Source: Pontederia crassipes
Lineage: Eukaryota > Streptophyta > Magnoliopsida > Commelinales > Pontederiaceae
Reading direction: 5' to 3'
Assembly (NCBI GenBank): GCA_030549335.1
Contig: CM060193.1
Location: forward strand, 43,323,391 to 43,387,390
DNA: 64,000 bases
The translations under genes and the position numbers were made by a program. Within the stretch, counting starts at the first letter, position 1, and the number at the start of each line of letters is the position of its first letter. Positions 25,701-31,276 of this stretch are shown here, piece after piece. The notes under the pieces were generated by a model. It was given only the letters and a program-made list of their open reading frames with translations, was not told the origin of the DNA and did not search any database.

Positions 25701-28700
25701 TGGTAAAAAGTAACCTAAGCCCCTTTGAAAAGCTTACGATTTAACATAAACAAACTTTAAAGAGACTTGGAGATAATAGTGTCCTGAAGAAGAAACTGAT
25801 GAAAAAAAATAACTGGCTAACTACCCAGGAACCATGGGCACCATCTTTGGATCAGAACACTTCTGAAAATTTTCAACGGGATGCCTTTTGCAGCAGTTAC
25901 TTTAGGAACTGATGAAAACAACCCAATTTACCTGACACATGATTATCCAAATTATCCAAGTCAGAAAATGTGTTTTATGAAAATAGTCCTTCATAAACCT
26001 TGTGGTACTAGAGCCGGACATTATAATAACAAATACTTAAGAACCCAGGATAGTGTTGCAGAATCTTGTGTGGACAGGAAAAGTGCCATGTACTAAAGAT
26101 AAAAGGGCATGATGTCTATCCTTATCAAAATACTAATAGGATAATATGGAAATGAAAATATCTTGTATGGGCATCAAAAGAAGGTTAAGTGATGAAGTAT
26201 CATAACTGGACCTATGCACCAATATGGAGACTTGACTAACACATTTCATGGTTAAATTGGTAGTAATATAAATGATCACACAACGATATATGTGTTAAAA
26301 AGCATGGCGAAAGCAAGGACAATAAAGAATCATAATACCAATCAGCCAAATGGGAAACCATGTCAATGATAAATCTCGAGCGTGTAACATTTCCTGTTAA
26401 AGTTGGTTATGGTGGCTTCTAATATTTATTATTTTCACTGAGGCTCCAAAAATTTATGACCAACAGACATTTCCATTAATGGAAAATATTACAACAGCTT
26501 TTGCATATCAAGAGGGGCAGACACACACTGGTTTGATCAGTTCTATTGGTGGTTCCCATTTATCATGTCAGTGCCCCAGACTTTTTTTAAGTGATATAAT
26601 GTATTGATGTTTTAAGACAGATTCGTAAGTAACACTGGCAAAGGTGTTCATTTGGTGTCATCAAACAATGTATGCAGGCCTCTTTCAAAGGGAGGCTTTG
26701 GCATGCAGAATTTTCAGAGAATGAATGATGCACTTCCTGCAAAATGATCTTATTAACTGATGGACGAAGTGCATGGCATCCTTCTATCATTACTGCTTGC
26801 CACAATCAAATACTTATTTGGGAATCCACATTATTGGTCCCCCATGGTTTGTCTTCCTAGATGTGTATTATGTTGGTATTTCCAGACTTGGTCCATTCCT
26901 TGCACCTTCCTAGGCTTGGGTGTTGTAGCCTTTTTGAGATCTACATACCCTCTTTGTCAAGTTTTTCCAAGTATGCCTTGCAATGGATCACCATGTCAAT
27001 GTGGCAGAATCTTGGCCTGGCAATCACCTATCATGGACACCTCTGTTTCTTTTGGTTTAAATTGGACACGTGCCTTCACCTTAACATTATTAGACTTTTT
27101 CTTCTCCTGGGGAGTTGAGGGCATCTGAGATAGCACTTGACAAGATTCATGTGTTTAGATGGCAGGCCAGTTTTTTGCTCACAATGTTTACAATCTTTTT
27201 TGCATTGACATATTGATTAGATGATGTTGTCCTGTGAGCGAACTGTAGTATGGAAGCTGAAGATTCCAATTAGAATTAAGCTTCCGACCTGAGCTTGTAG
27301 ATCACATTGGTGTCAGAGGGGGTTGTATCCCGTCCTTTGTGTGATGCTCCATATCTTAGTTGCTGAATCATGATACTAAATCCCATAGAATTTTGACCAC
27401 CTATTCTTTGATTGCTCACTGTCACATGACAGGTGGCTGGTTGCCAATGGGTTGATACATCATGGTCAATTTTTGTTGATCATATAGAGATCAGCATTCT
27501 CTTCTTCTACTGCAATAGTATATTAGTTAATCATTCACTACCCTTCAATTGTGTCTTCAGATGCTACAAACATATCTGTTTTAAAGTCCATTCCTCTGTT
27601 TTGTACTTTGTGTTATCTTGACATTTGAACTTATTTCACGTTTGCTCAGATGCTTGCGCACCAAACAAGCGACCCTAGGAGACAGAACATAACTTCATCT
27701 CCAGGGAGCAACCCTAAGATGCAGCAGATTTCCAAGTGGTACTAAAATTTCCCCTAACGAAATATGATGTGGCAGCCAATGCACTAAATTAATATGTTAT
27801 CATTTCCTGGCCAGTTTAATGGAAAAGGACATCAATGAGCTAGGTGTGGATGACCTAGGACAGCTGGAGGAAGATTTGAGTCAGTCGTTAGCGTGGACAA
27901 GATCAAAAAAGGTTAGCATGGCAAGACAAATTTAAACGTTTGTGTGAATGCATGTGACCAGTACATGAACATGAGAAGATTGAAGCATTAAGTATTAAAA
28001 ATACAAGGTCATATGTTCAATAAAGATGATTTTCTTAACTAAAGCATAAAAAAGGAAACTTTAGCTAGTATTCTTTTTTGTGGTGCTTCAAAAACGAGGG
28101 AACATGAACAGACCGTAAGATCAGTCTTACCTAATATGGACAAACAAAGTATTGAAGAATGTTTTATTCAGCTAAAATTCTTGTGATCATGCTTAACAAC
28201 AACAACAACAACAAAGCCTTATCCCACTAGGTGGGGTCGGCTACATGGATCATACGACGTTTCGTTGATCCATGTTCATGAGATTCGACAGGGTTTTACG
28301 CTGGCTGTCGGGGCCTAACACAACCCTCCTCCTAACACAACGCTGGCTGTCGAGTTCCACCATAAGTTCCTTCATATTGTGATCATGCTTAAAAGTAGTA
28401 AATAATTCTTACCACAGATCTTGCATGTGATCAATTGTCTGATGTAAACTCACTAAAGAAGGGTGAAGTTGTTGATATTTAACCTTTTGTCATAATCGTA
28501 TATTGCACAAACAATCATTCACAGTGAGGCACCAACAATATGAAGGAACGTAGCTATTTATGCATGATCAAGCAAAAGCTCTATAAAAAAGGGAACTTAT
28601 GGTGGAACTCTAACTTGCACGTACCGATAGATAGTCCCTTGAATCATCATCATCATCATCAGTGGGTACGCAAGTTCCTGCAGACACGATTTATGATGGA

Positions 28701-29331
28701 TGCAATAAACCATCTCCATCTTAAGGTACGGAACTCCATCAAATATCAACAATGAACACACCGGAGACTTTCCGTAAATCCAGGTCGGCATCCAAAAAAA
28801 AAAAACAGCTGAACGTACACTTTAAAAACATGTCATCGTTACCTTGTGTCCATTCTCCGGCATTCTCATGTAGCTAATCAACTAAAAATGCAGTCAATAC
28901 TTTTACTTGGTGCTAGTTTGAACTTCGGCGCATATGCAATAAAAATATATAGGTGTCTAGTATGAAAATGCTTGACTTCGTGATCTGATGAAAGTAACTC
29001 ACACAGGTAAAAATTAGCTGTGTGAAATATAAACTAAGTGCTCCTTTTGGATCCCATTTCTTTTCTTGATCATGAATATATGTATGTGTACCTGAACAAC
29101 TACCAGGAGCATTCGTTGCTCGAGGAGAGAAGGATCTTGGAACAGGTAAGGAAATGATGAACCCCTATATATAGATATGATATAAACATTTCTCATTGGT
29201 TTATCGCCCTTCATATTATTATTTTCTTTCTTTGTAAGCTCGCAGTGGCGGATCATCAGGCGAACAACGGCGACAGCAATGATGACGACGGCGGTTCCTC
29301 TCGGGGAAGAAAAAGGAGAAGGCCGCAGTAG
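5591..29331 (+). CDS. MIKC-type MADS-box transcription factor, FLC/OsMADS51-like (MADS gene 1, whole gene)
   Basis: Seven exons join in frame: 5591-5775, 25572-25641, 27650-27738, 27815-27911, 28684-28725, 29107-29145 and 29239-29331. They total 615 nt, giving 204 residues plus a stop, close to the usual FLC length. Every junction has GT and AG, and phases match. Residues 1-61 form the MADS DNA-binding and dimerisation domain (RQVRFSKRR at 17-25, [13 protein letters not shown] at 38-50). About 62-115 is the I region. Exons 4-6 (116-174) give the K domain used for dimer and tetramer contacts. The C-terminus is short and acidic, then basic (RGRKRRR, a possible nuclear signal). [15 protein letters not shown] with [12 protein letters not shown] resembles the monocot FLC clade (OsMADS51), so a nuclear flowering-time or repressor role is inferred. 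Intron 1 is 19.8 kb. The exact clade needs a phylogeny. Confidence 0.82.
5776..7560 (+). promoter_or_regulatory. Conserved 5' part of intron 1, MADS gene 1
   Basis: Blocks here align by eye with intron 1 of MADS gene 2. GGCCGTCTCGGGA is at about 5981 and 62392. ATCACATGAAACTATGTGAA near 6286 matches ATCGCATGAAACTTTGTGAA near 62701. CTTGGAGCTTGTTTCAAG near 7232 matches CTTGGAACTTGTTTCAAG near 62943. AAATATGTTTTCC near 7341 matches near 63043. The blocks keep their order and are split in gene 1 by the hAT insertion at 6603-7175. Retention between diverged paralogues suggests regulatory or splicing constraint, but simple incomplete decay is also possible. Confidence 0.55.
6603..7175. mobile_element. 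Non-autonomous hAT-like element
   Basis: 573 bp bounded by imperfect terminal inverted repeats (CTATGATGCACGGGTAC at the left, CTATGTTGCAAGGGTAC read inward from the right). An exact 8-bp target duplication ATCATAAC flanks it at 6595-6602 and 7176-7183. The subterminal regions are packed with GGTACCGG/GGGTAC motifs in both orientations, likely transposase-binding repeats. There is no transposase frame. The 8-bp duplication points to hAT. Confidence 0.8.
7614..8400. mobile_element. Cluster of L1-like LINE 3'-end relics
   Basis: Two minus-strand copies of a LINE 3' tail begin near 7618 and 7921. Each opens with a T-run, then AGGAGAAAGGATGATCA, then GTGGTTGTCATCCA, then ATGTACAAGTGTGG. A plus-strand tail closes the cluster at about 8370-8397 (GTAGTCATCCTTTCT followed by A8-9). 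The same tail ends the longer LINE at 18728. The open frames at 7596-8264 cross these tails and are not genes. A (TA)n run lies at 7670-7709. Confidence 0.6.
8629..8671 (+). mobile_element. Au SINE 3'-end fragment
   Basis: GGCCGACCCCACCTAGTGGG, then ATAAGGCTTTG and a (TTG)n tail, matches the 3' end of the fuller Au SINE copies at 19079 and 19269. Only the last 40 bp or so is present, as expected for a 5'-truncated retroposon. Confidence 0.75.
8672..9957. other. Intron 1 interior, no feature recognised
   Basis: AT-rich DNA with only short random frames (minus 8716-8916, plus 9008-9225) and no domain signature. It contains no recognised element ends. Confidence 0.4.
9930..10234 (+). repeat. 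Local direct repeat, about 65 bp, two diverged copies
   Basis: GGGCAAATCTTGCA, CTTGCAATGACTCATGGAT and TGTTAATT..TTGTC occur in the same order at about 9959-10022 and 10169-10232. A second short motif, TCGGAAGACCTCC, occurs at about 9930 and 10022. This is a small rearranged duplication with no visible coding role. Confidence 0.6.
10604..13165 (-). mobile_element. Degenerate L1-like LINE (minus strand), split by a MITE
   Basis: Minus-strand translation, with many stops and frameshifts, shows a reverse transcriptase motif (VNFSKAYDS) at about 12850-12905. Near the 3' end is a zf-RVT-like segment: [18 protein letters not shown], 10915-10975. The 3' end at 10604 carries the shared tail (T-run, then AAGGATGATCACCAGG on the plus strand). 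The Tourist-like MITE at 12389-12647 lies within it. The plus-strand frame at 11197-11466 and minus frames at 10679-11310 are pieces or shadows of the LINE. Confidence 0.7.
12389..12647. mobile_element. Tourist-like (PIF/Harbinger) MITE
   Basis: 259 bp with imperfect terminal inverted repeats: GGTGCTGTTTGGTTGTAG at the left and GGCGTTGTTTGGTTGCAG read inward from the right. A TAA duplication flanks it at 12386-12388 and 12648-12650. Both features are typical of Tourist elements. It has no coding capacity and interrupts the LINE relic, so it is the younger insertion. Confidence 0.8.
13199..13389 (-). mobile_element. Au SINE, near full length (minus strand)
   Basis: It begins with the reverse complement of the (TTG)n tail, followed by AAGCCTTATCCCACTAGGTG. 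It runs through TACGCTGACTGTCGGGGCC and CCGGACTTGGGACCGGCTAT to ATAGGCAGAG, the 5' end shared with the plus-strand copies. Au SINEs are tRNA-derived, LINE-mobilised elements found across many angiosperms. Confidence 0.85.
13390..14225. other. Intron-like DNA next to the CNOT4-like exon
   Basis: No convincing exon was found on either strand. The plus-strand frame 13492-13695 (67 codons) matches nothing I recognise. If the CNOT4-like exon came with its introns, this stretch would be the intron following it on the minus strand. Confidence 0.35.
14226..14903 (-). pseudogene. CNOT4-like exon (CCR4-NOT subunit 4) captured antisense in MADS intron 1
   Basis: About 226 uninterrupted minus-strand codons contain [19 protein letters not shown] and later [12 protein letters not shown] and [15 protein letters not shown]. 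These recall the C-terminal half of plant CNOT4-type RING/RRM proteins, E3 ligases of the CCR4-NOT deadenylation complex. The segment starts after a CAG acceptor at about 14904-14906 and ends at a consensus donor (TCTG|GTAAG, donor 14225-14221), so it is a whole exon that kept its splice sites. The RING and RRM exons were not found nearby. A 17-18 bp motif (ATATGATATACCGAATTA) occurs on both sides, near 13181-13198 and 14924-14941. It is therefore probably a transposed gene fragment; an antisense nested gene is less likely. The open frame continues past the donor to 14161 only by chance. Confidence 0.65.
14941..15390. repeat. AT-rich tandem duplication interrupted by a SINE fragment
   Basis: Two copies of about 210 bp share TGATTATATAC, CAAAATATAATT, ACAAAAAAATAACAATCAT, AAGATTTGATGTTAAAATTA and TCATATCTTTGTTTTTT in the same order. 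The second copy carries an Au SINE 3' fragment (minus, 15161-15204) exactly where the first reads TATACCTATG, so the duplication came before the SINE insertion. Confidence 0.7.
15161..15204 (-). mobile_element. Au SINE 3'-end fragment (minus strand)
   Basis: (CAA)n followed by AGCCTTATCCCACTAGGTGG and GGTCGGCTA, identical to the 3' terminus of the other Au copies. It is strongly 5'-truncated and inserted in the AT-rich duplication described separately. Confidence 0.8.
15391..15744. other. AT-rich intron DNA, no feature recognised
   Basis: Very AT-rich sequence rich in ATATAT and TAAATAT, with no frame or element ends. Confidence 0.5.
15745..18728 (+). mobile_element. L1-like LINE, 5'-truncated and degenerate (plus strand)
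   Basis: Plus-strand frames, broken by shifts and stops, run in the order expected of L1 ORF2. An endonuclease/linker segment ([18 protein letters not shown]) is near 15955-16010. RT entry with APGPDGFS is at about 16620-16650. [13 protein letters not shown] is near 16890-16930, [12 protein letters not shown] near 16996-17032, and a long RT/thumb part runs to about 17640. A zf-RVT segment (VPLKVKIFA, then [15 protein letters not shown]) is at about 18245-18420. It ends in GTGGTCATCCTTTTTCTCCT plus an A-run at 18721-18727. The N-terminal ORF1 and endonuclease core are missing. No intact ORF remains, so it cannot be autonomous. Confidence 0.85.
16032..16150 (+). repeat. 61-bp direct repeat, two tandem copies within the LINE
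   Basis: GTTGGCTTCCCGCCTTGACA..GTCCTTCCTCCGTCGG..CAAGCGGCAAAT occurs at 16032-16089 and again at 16093-16150 with about three mismatches. The copies sit where L1 ORF2 linker sequence is expected, so this is a local duplication inside the relic. Confidence 0.85.
18729..19078. other. Intron DNA between LINE and SINE pair
   Basis: AT-rich sequence with no recognised gene or element ends. Confidence 0.5.
19079..19251 (+). mobile_element. Au SINE, near full length (plus, copy 1)
   Basis: It runs from CACAACTCCGCCTATGTTTT through AGCCGGTCCCAAGCCCGG, AAGGAGGAGGGTTGTGTTAG and CCCCACCTAGTGGGATAAGG to a short (TTG)n tail. It is one of two plus-strand copies lying almost head to tail. Confidence 0.85.
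19269..19452 (+). mobile_element. Au SINE with 17-bp target duplication (plus, copy 2)
   Basis: The same 5' and 3' landmarks as copy 1, ending in TTGTTGTTTGTTTGTTTGTTT. A perfect 17-bp direct repeat, GATATTATGATCTTATC, flanks it at 19252-19268 and 19453-19469. That length and the variable tail are signs of LINE-mediated target-primed insertion. The insertion fell just behind the tail of copy 1, so the pair arose by two insertions rather than tandem duplication. Confidence 0.9.
19470..21689. other. Intron 1 interior, no gene recognised
   Basis: AT-rich sequence. The minus frames at 19538-19756 and 20027-20236 show no family signature. A GGTTCGAAATCC-like B box (minus) near 21153-21170 is not backed by an A box or a SINE body. 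Confidence 0.4.
21690..22260 (+). mobile_element. LINE relic, zf-RVT region (plus strand)
   Basis: Broken plus-strand translation shows [20 protein letters not shown] followed by [13 protein letters not shown] at about 21855-21960, a zf-RVT-type cysteine pattern of plant L1 ORF2. A tail-like GATGGTTATCATG..GATCATTTTCG..AAAAAAG follows near 22215-22260. It is heavily degraded and has no intact frame. Confidence 0.55.
22500..22735. mobile_element. Short insertion with LINE-tail-like inverted ends
   Basis: The left edge GTTTAGGGGTAAAGGATGAC resembles the minus-strand LINE tail. The right edge CTCATCCTTTTGCTCC plus A8 resembles the plus-strand tail, so the ends are inverted relative to each other. 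It may be two truncated LINE tails facing outward or a small derivative. Confidence 0.45.
22736..24691. other. Intron 1 interior, no gene recognised
   Basis: Short frames only (for example 23162-23443 plus, 23320-23613 minus), none with a recognisable domain. No element ends were identified. Confidence 0.4.
24692..24902. repeat. Inverted repeat, arms about 55 bp, loop about 100 bp
   Basis: The left arm 24692-24749 (ACCTTC.TTGTCAATTGCTC then AATTTGGACATCATAATC, ATGTCAT) matches the reverse complement of 24848-24902 with a handful of mismatches. Transcribed in either direction it would fold into a long imperfect hairpin. It lies 0.7 kb before exon 2 of MADS gene 1. It may be a decayed snap-back element or a small-RNA source; no terminal duplication was found. 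Confidence 0.65.
24903..25571. other. 3' end of intron 1
   Basis: AT-rich intron sequence leading to the acceptor TATTGATGCAG before exon 2. It contains one RY-type TGCATG near 25402. No transposon was recognised in this last part. Confidence 0.5.
25572..25641 (+). CDS. MADS gene 1, exon 2 (I region)
   Basis: 70 bp between TTGATGCAG and GTAAATATG. The first base completes the serine codon split with exon 1. The rest reads [20 protein letters not shown] and continues TVQ. The DRYRKF motif is the usual start of the I region in MIKC proteins. The exon ends on a codon boundary. Confidence 0.9.
26640..27520 (+). mobile_element. LINE relic in intron 2 (plus strand)
   Basis: Degenerate plus-strand sequence includes [14 protein letters not shown] at about 27250-27292 and, in another frame, [15 protein letters not shown] near 27390-27435. 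This matches the zf-RVT end of plant L1 ORF2. The open frames 26760-27128 and 27433-27621 are chance frames within it. Its 3' tail is not obvious. Confidence 0.55.
27650..27738 (+). CDS. MADS gene 1, exon 3 (I region)
   Basis: 89 bp after TTTGCTCAG and before GTACTA. It reads [20 protein letters not shown], then NPKMQQISK, plus two bases (TG) of a codon completed in exon 4. The I region is hydrophilic and serine/proline-rich. The next intron is only 76 bp. Confidence 0.85.
27815..27911 (+). CDS. MADS gene 1, exon 4 (K domain, first helix)
   Basis: 97 bp after CCTGGCCAG and before GTTAGC. It encodes [20 protein letters not shown] and [12 protein letters not shown]. The 'ELGVDDL..LEEDL' pattern with spaced leucines is the hallmark of the first K-domain helix. 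Exon size and phase match the roughly 100-bp K exon of MIKC genes. Confidence 0.93.
28197..28376 (-). mobile_element. Au SINE with scrambled 5' end (minus, intron 4)
   Basis: A (CAA)n start, AAGCCTTATCCCACTAGGTG and TTTTACGCTGGCTGTCGGGG identify Au. A perfect 16-bp duplication TTGTGATCATGCTTAA flanks it at 28181-28196 and 28377-28392. The 5' (right-hand) end is unusual: CGCTGGCTGTCG is repeated out of order. The final 24 bp (28353-28376) are not SINE sequence but match, inverted, nearby intron DNA at 28539-28609. Confidence 0.85.
28684..28725 (+). CDS. MADS gene 1, exon 5 (K domain)
   Basis: 42 bp between TTCCTGCAG and GTACGG, reading [15 protein letters not shown] 42-bp exon of 14 codons starting and ending on codon boundaries is the standard fifth exon of MIKC genes, and hydrophobic spacing continues the K-domain coil. 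Confidence 0.88.
29107..29145 (+). CDS. MADS gene 1, exon 6 (K domain end)
   Basis: 39 bp between ACTACCAG and GTAAGG, reading [13 protein letters not shown], a heptad-like end of the K domain. It is one codon shorter than the common 42-bp sixth exon. Confidence 0.88.
29239..29331 (+). CDS. MADS gene 1, exon 7 (C-terminus and stop)
   Basis: 93 bp after the pyrimidine-rich acceptor CTTTCTTTGTAAG. It reads [20 protein letters not shown] and ends [10 protein letters not shown], stop TAG 29329-29331. A second possible AG seven bases downstream (29245) would shift the frame and give a different C-terminus ending at about 29388. I prefer the first because it has the better pyrimidine tract and gives an acidic then basic, Ser/Gly-rich tail like that recalled for OsMADS51. 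Confidence 0.72.
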   Translation, partial: LAVADHQANNGDSNDDDGGSSRGRKRRRPQ

Positions 29332-29460
29332 CGGCATGACCAGGTCTGGACACGTAAAAAGCGGCGGTTTCCAACTTCCTGCATGAAATTGAGCGGTTGG
29401 GGTTGCGGGTCTGGTCTTGTGAACGAATTTATTACTGCTATTAATAAAATAAATTCTTGC
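29332..29460 (+). terminator. 3' UTR and polyadenylation signal of MADS gene 1
   Basis: AATAAA at 29443-29448, overlapped by a second AAATAAA-like stretch, lies about 115 nt after the stop codon. The minus-strand frame at 29014-29505 is a shadow of exons 6-7 and this UTR. Confidence 0.6.
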
Positions 29461-30215
29461 AGCTAGACGGAACAAAGCCGCCCGCCTCCGAAGAGTTAAA
29501 TGCACGTAGTAGTAATAGTAGACCAGTCGTCGTCGTCATTGTCTAACATGGACATATTATTATCGGCGTTAATTGTACTGAAAGTTGATAATTCCACTGT
29601 CCACCCTCTAATTTCTGTTGTATTTGACCAAATTTTTCCATTCGGAATTATTAATGTATTTTTAAAAAAAATTAAAGCACTAACCATGTATCGTGGATAA
29701 CGTGGTTCTTCTGAGGGCCGACCATTCATGTAATATGTACGAATGATTGATGATGTTTTCTTGGGAATTTATTAATTAATTCTCGTAGTTTCTTTTTGTT
29801 TTTAGCTCTTCTGTGTGATGACTGAAGTGACGATGATAATGGCCTTGACCTTTTTTTTCTTTTGGAAGGAAAAAATATATTAAAAGTCATTAGCACCGGT
29901 CCTTTATTGCTTTTTCGAAGAATAAGGTTGACGCTGAGCCACGCCGAATATTTCAATTTTATACTCCGCCGACGAAATGATGTCTTAAGCGGTGCGGCGC
30001 TTTTTGTTTTTATTATAATAATACATTATAATTAACTATTATTATAATATTTAATAAATAAAAAATAGATCGAGTCACGAGTTGTTTGACTCATTTTCAG
30101 CCCTATATCAGTCTAATTCTTGATAAGATGAAATTAGATGTCTTTTAGTCAGGGACAGAATTGATCTAGTGAAATTTACTTAAAAAAATTGCATATATAT
30201 ATATATATATCGTTA
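29461..30215. other. 3' flank of MADS gene 1 and (TA)n target site
   Basis: Non-coding flank, increasingly AT-rich. It ends in an AT-dinucleotide run (about 30192-30210) that adjoins the Mutator-like element. The short frames at 29496-29956 have no recognised content. Confidence 0.5.
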
Positions 30216-30860
30216 GGGAAAAATGAGTATTTTTGGATCAATAGATAGATCCAGTTAGGAGAAAGATTACATCACAGTCGTGAATCTTATATCAACGATC
30301 AGGATTAGCCATATTTTTTAGTCCCAAAATTATCCTAATGTAAAGGCGGGATCCATGAAAAAAAACAAATTTTCCCCCAAAAACTTTCTCCATTTCCAGA
30401 CGATGGAGTTCTTCCATCCAGACCTTGTTATAGCATTCTCGGCGGCGACATTTCTTTCTCCGGCCATCTTCTTGTGACGGCTGCTGGCGTTTCTCTCTTT
30501 AACTGCTGCGATCTTCCTTTTGTGGCAGCTGACTCCGACCGCGCCCAAGCTTCTGCGATCTTCTTCTTGTGGCGGCTGCTGGCGTTTCTCGATATAGCTT
30601 CTGCGATCTTCTTCTTGTGGCGGTTGACTCCGACCATCAAGCAAGCTTATGTGACCTTCATCTTGTGACAGCTGCTGGCATTTCTCTCTCTATCTGCTGC
30701 GATCTTTCTCTTGAGGTGGTTGCTGGCATTTCTTCCTCCAACCACCGAGCAAGGCTTTTGCCATTTTCTTCTTGTGGCAGCCACTGGCATTTCTCTCTCT
30801 GGCCATCTTCTTTTTGTAGCTACTGGCATTTATCTCTCCAACCATCGAGCAAGCTGCTGT
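30216..30860 (+). repeat. Left terminal inverted repeat of the MULE
   Basis: It matches the right TIR in reverse complement from the terminus to about CCATCGAGCAAGC at 30841. The inner two thirds consist of degenerate units built on GATCTTCTTCTTGTGGCGGC followed by TGCTGGCGTTTCTC, a minisatellite-like structure. The several 60-100 codon frames on both strands here arise from these units and are not genes. Confidence 0.85.
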
Positions 30861-31276
30861 GAGCAACATTATGACAACCTTGACCGCATCTTCAAAGAAT
30901 GAGTGACTGCTAGCATCTTCTCTCCAAGGTCTAATTTTGAGGTGCTCAATAATTGCAATATTTCCACTTATCAGTAAATCTATAACTTAATTTTATACTT
31001 TCACAGGTTACTGGATCTGCATTTTACACACTTGCAACTTGAGCAATGGAAGAAAATAATTTGCTCCATTTTGAAGATTCTTTGCACTGGTTTCTTTATT
31101 GTTGACTTAATTCATTATTTATCATAATTAAGCAACTATTAGGAAAGACCTATAGTTGTCTGCCATGTATTGGATTGGATTACTCTTTCATACATTTATA
31201 TATGTTTTGTACCTGATATAATTGAATTAAGAAAATTGTGGACATGGTTAAGTTAATTAAGTAAACTGAAAATATT

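Noticed and set aside
29014-29505. 163-codon minus-strand open frame
   Set aside because: It lies opposite exons 6-7 and the 3' UTR of MADS gene 1 and has no recognisable domain.
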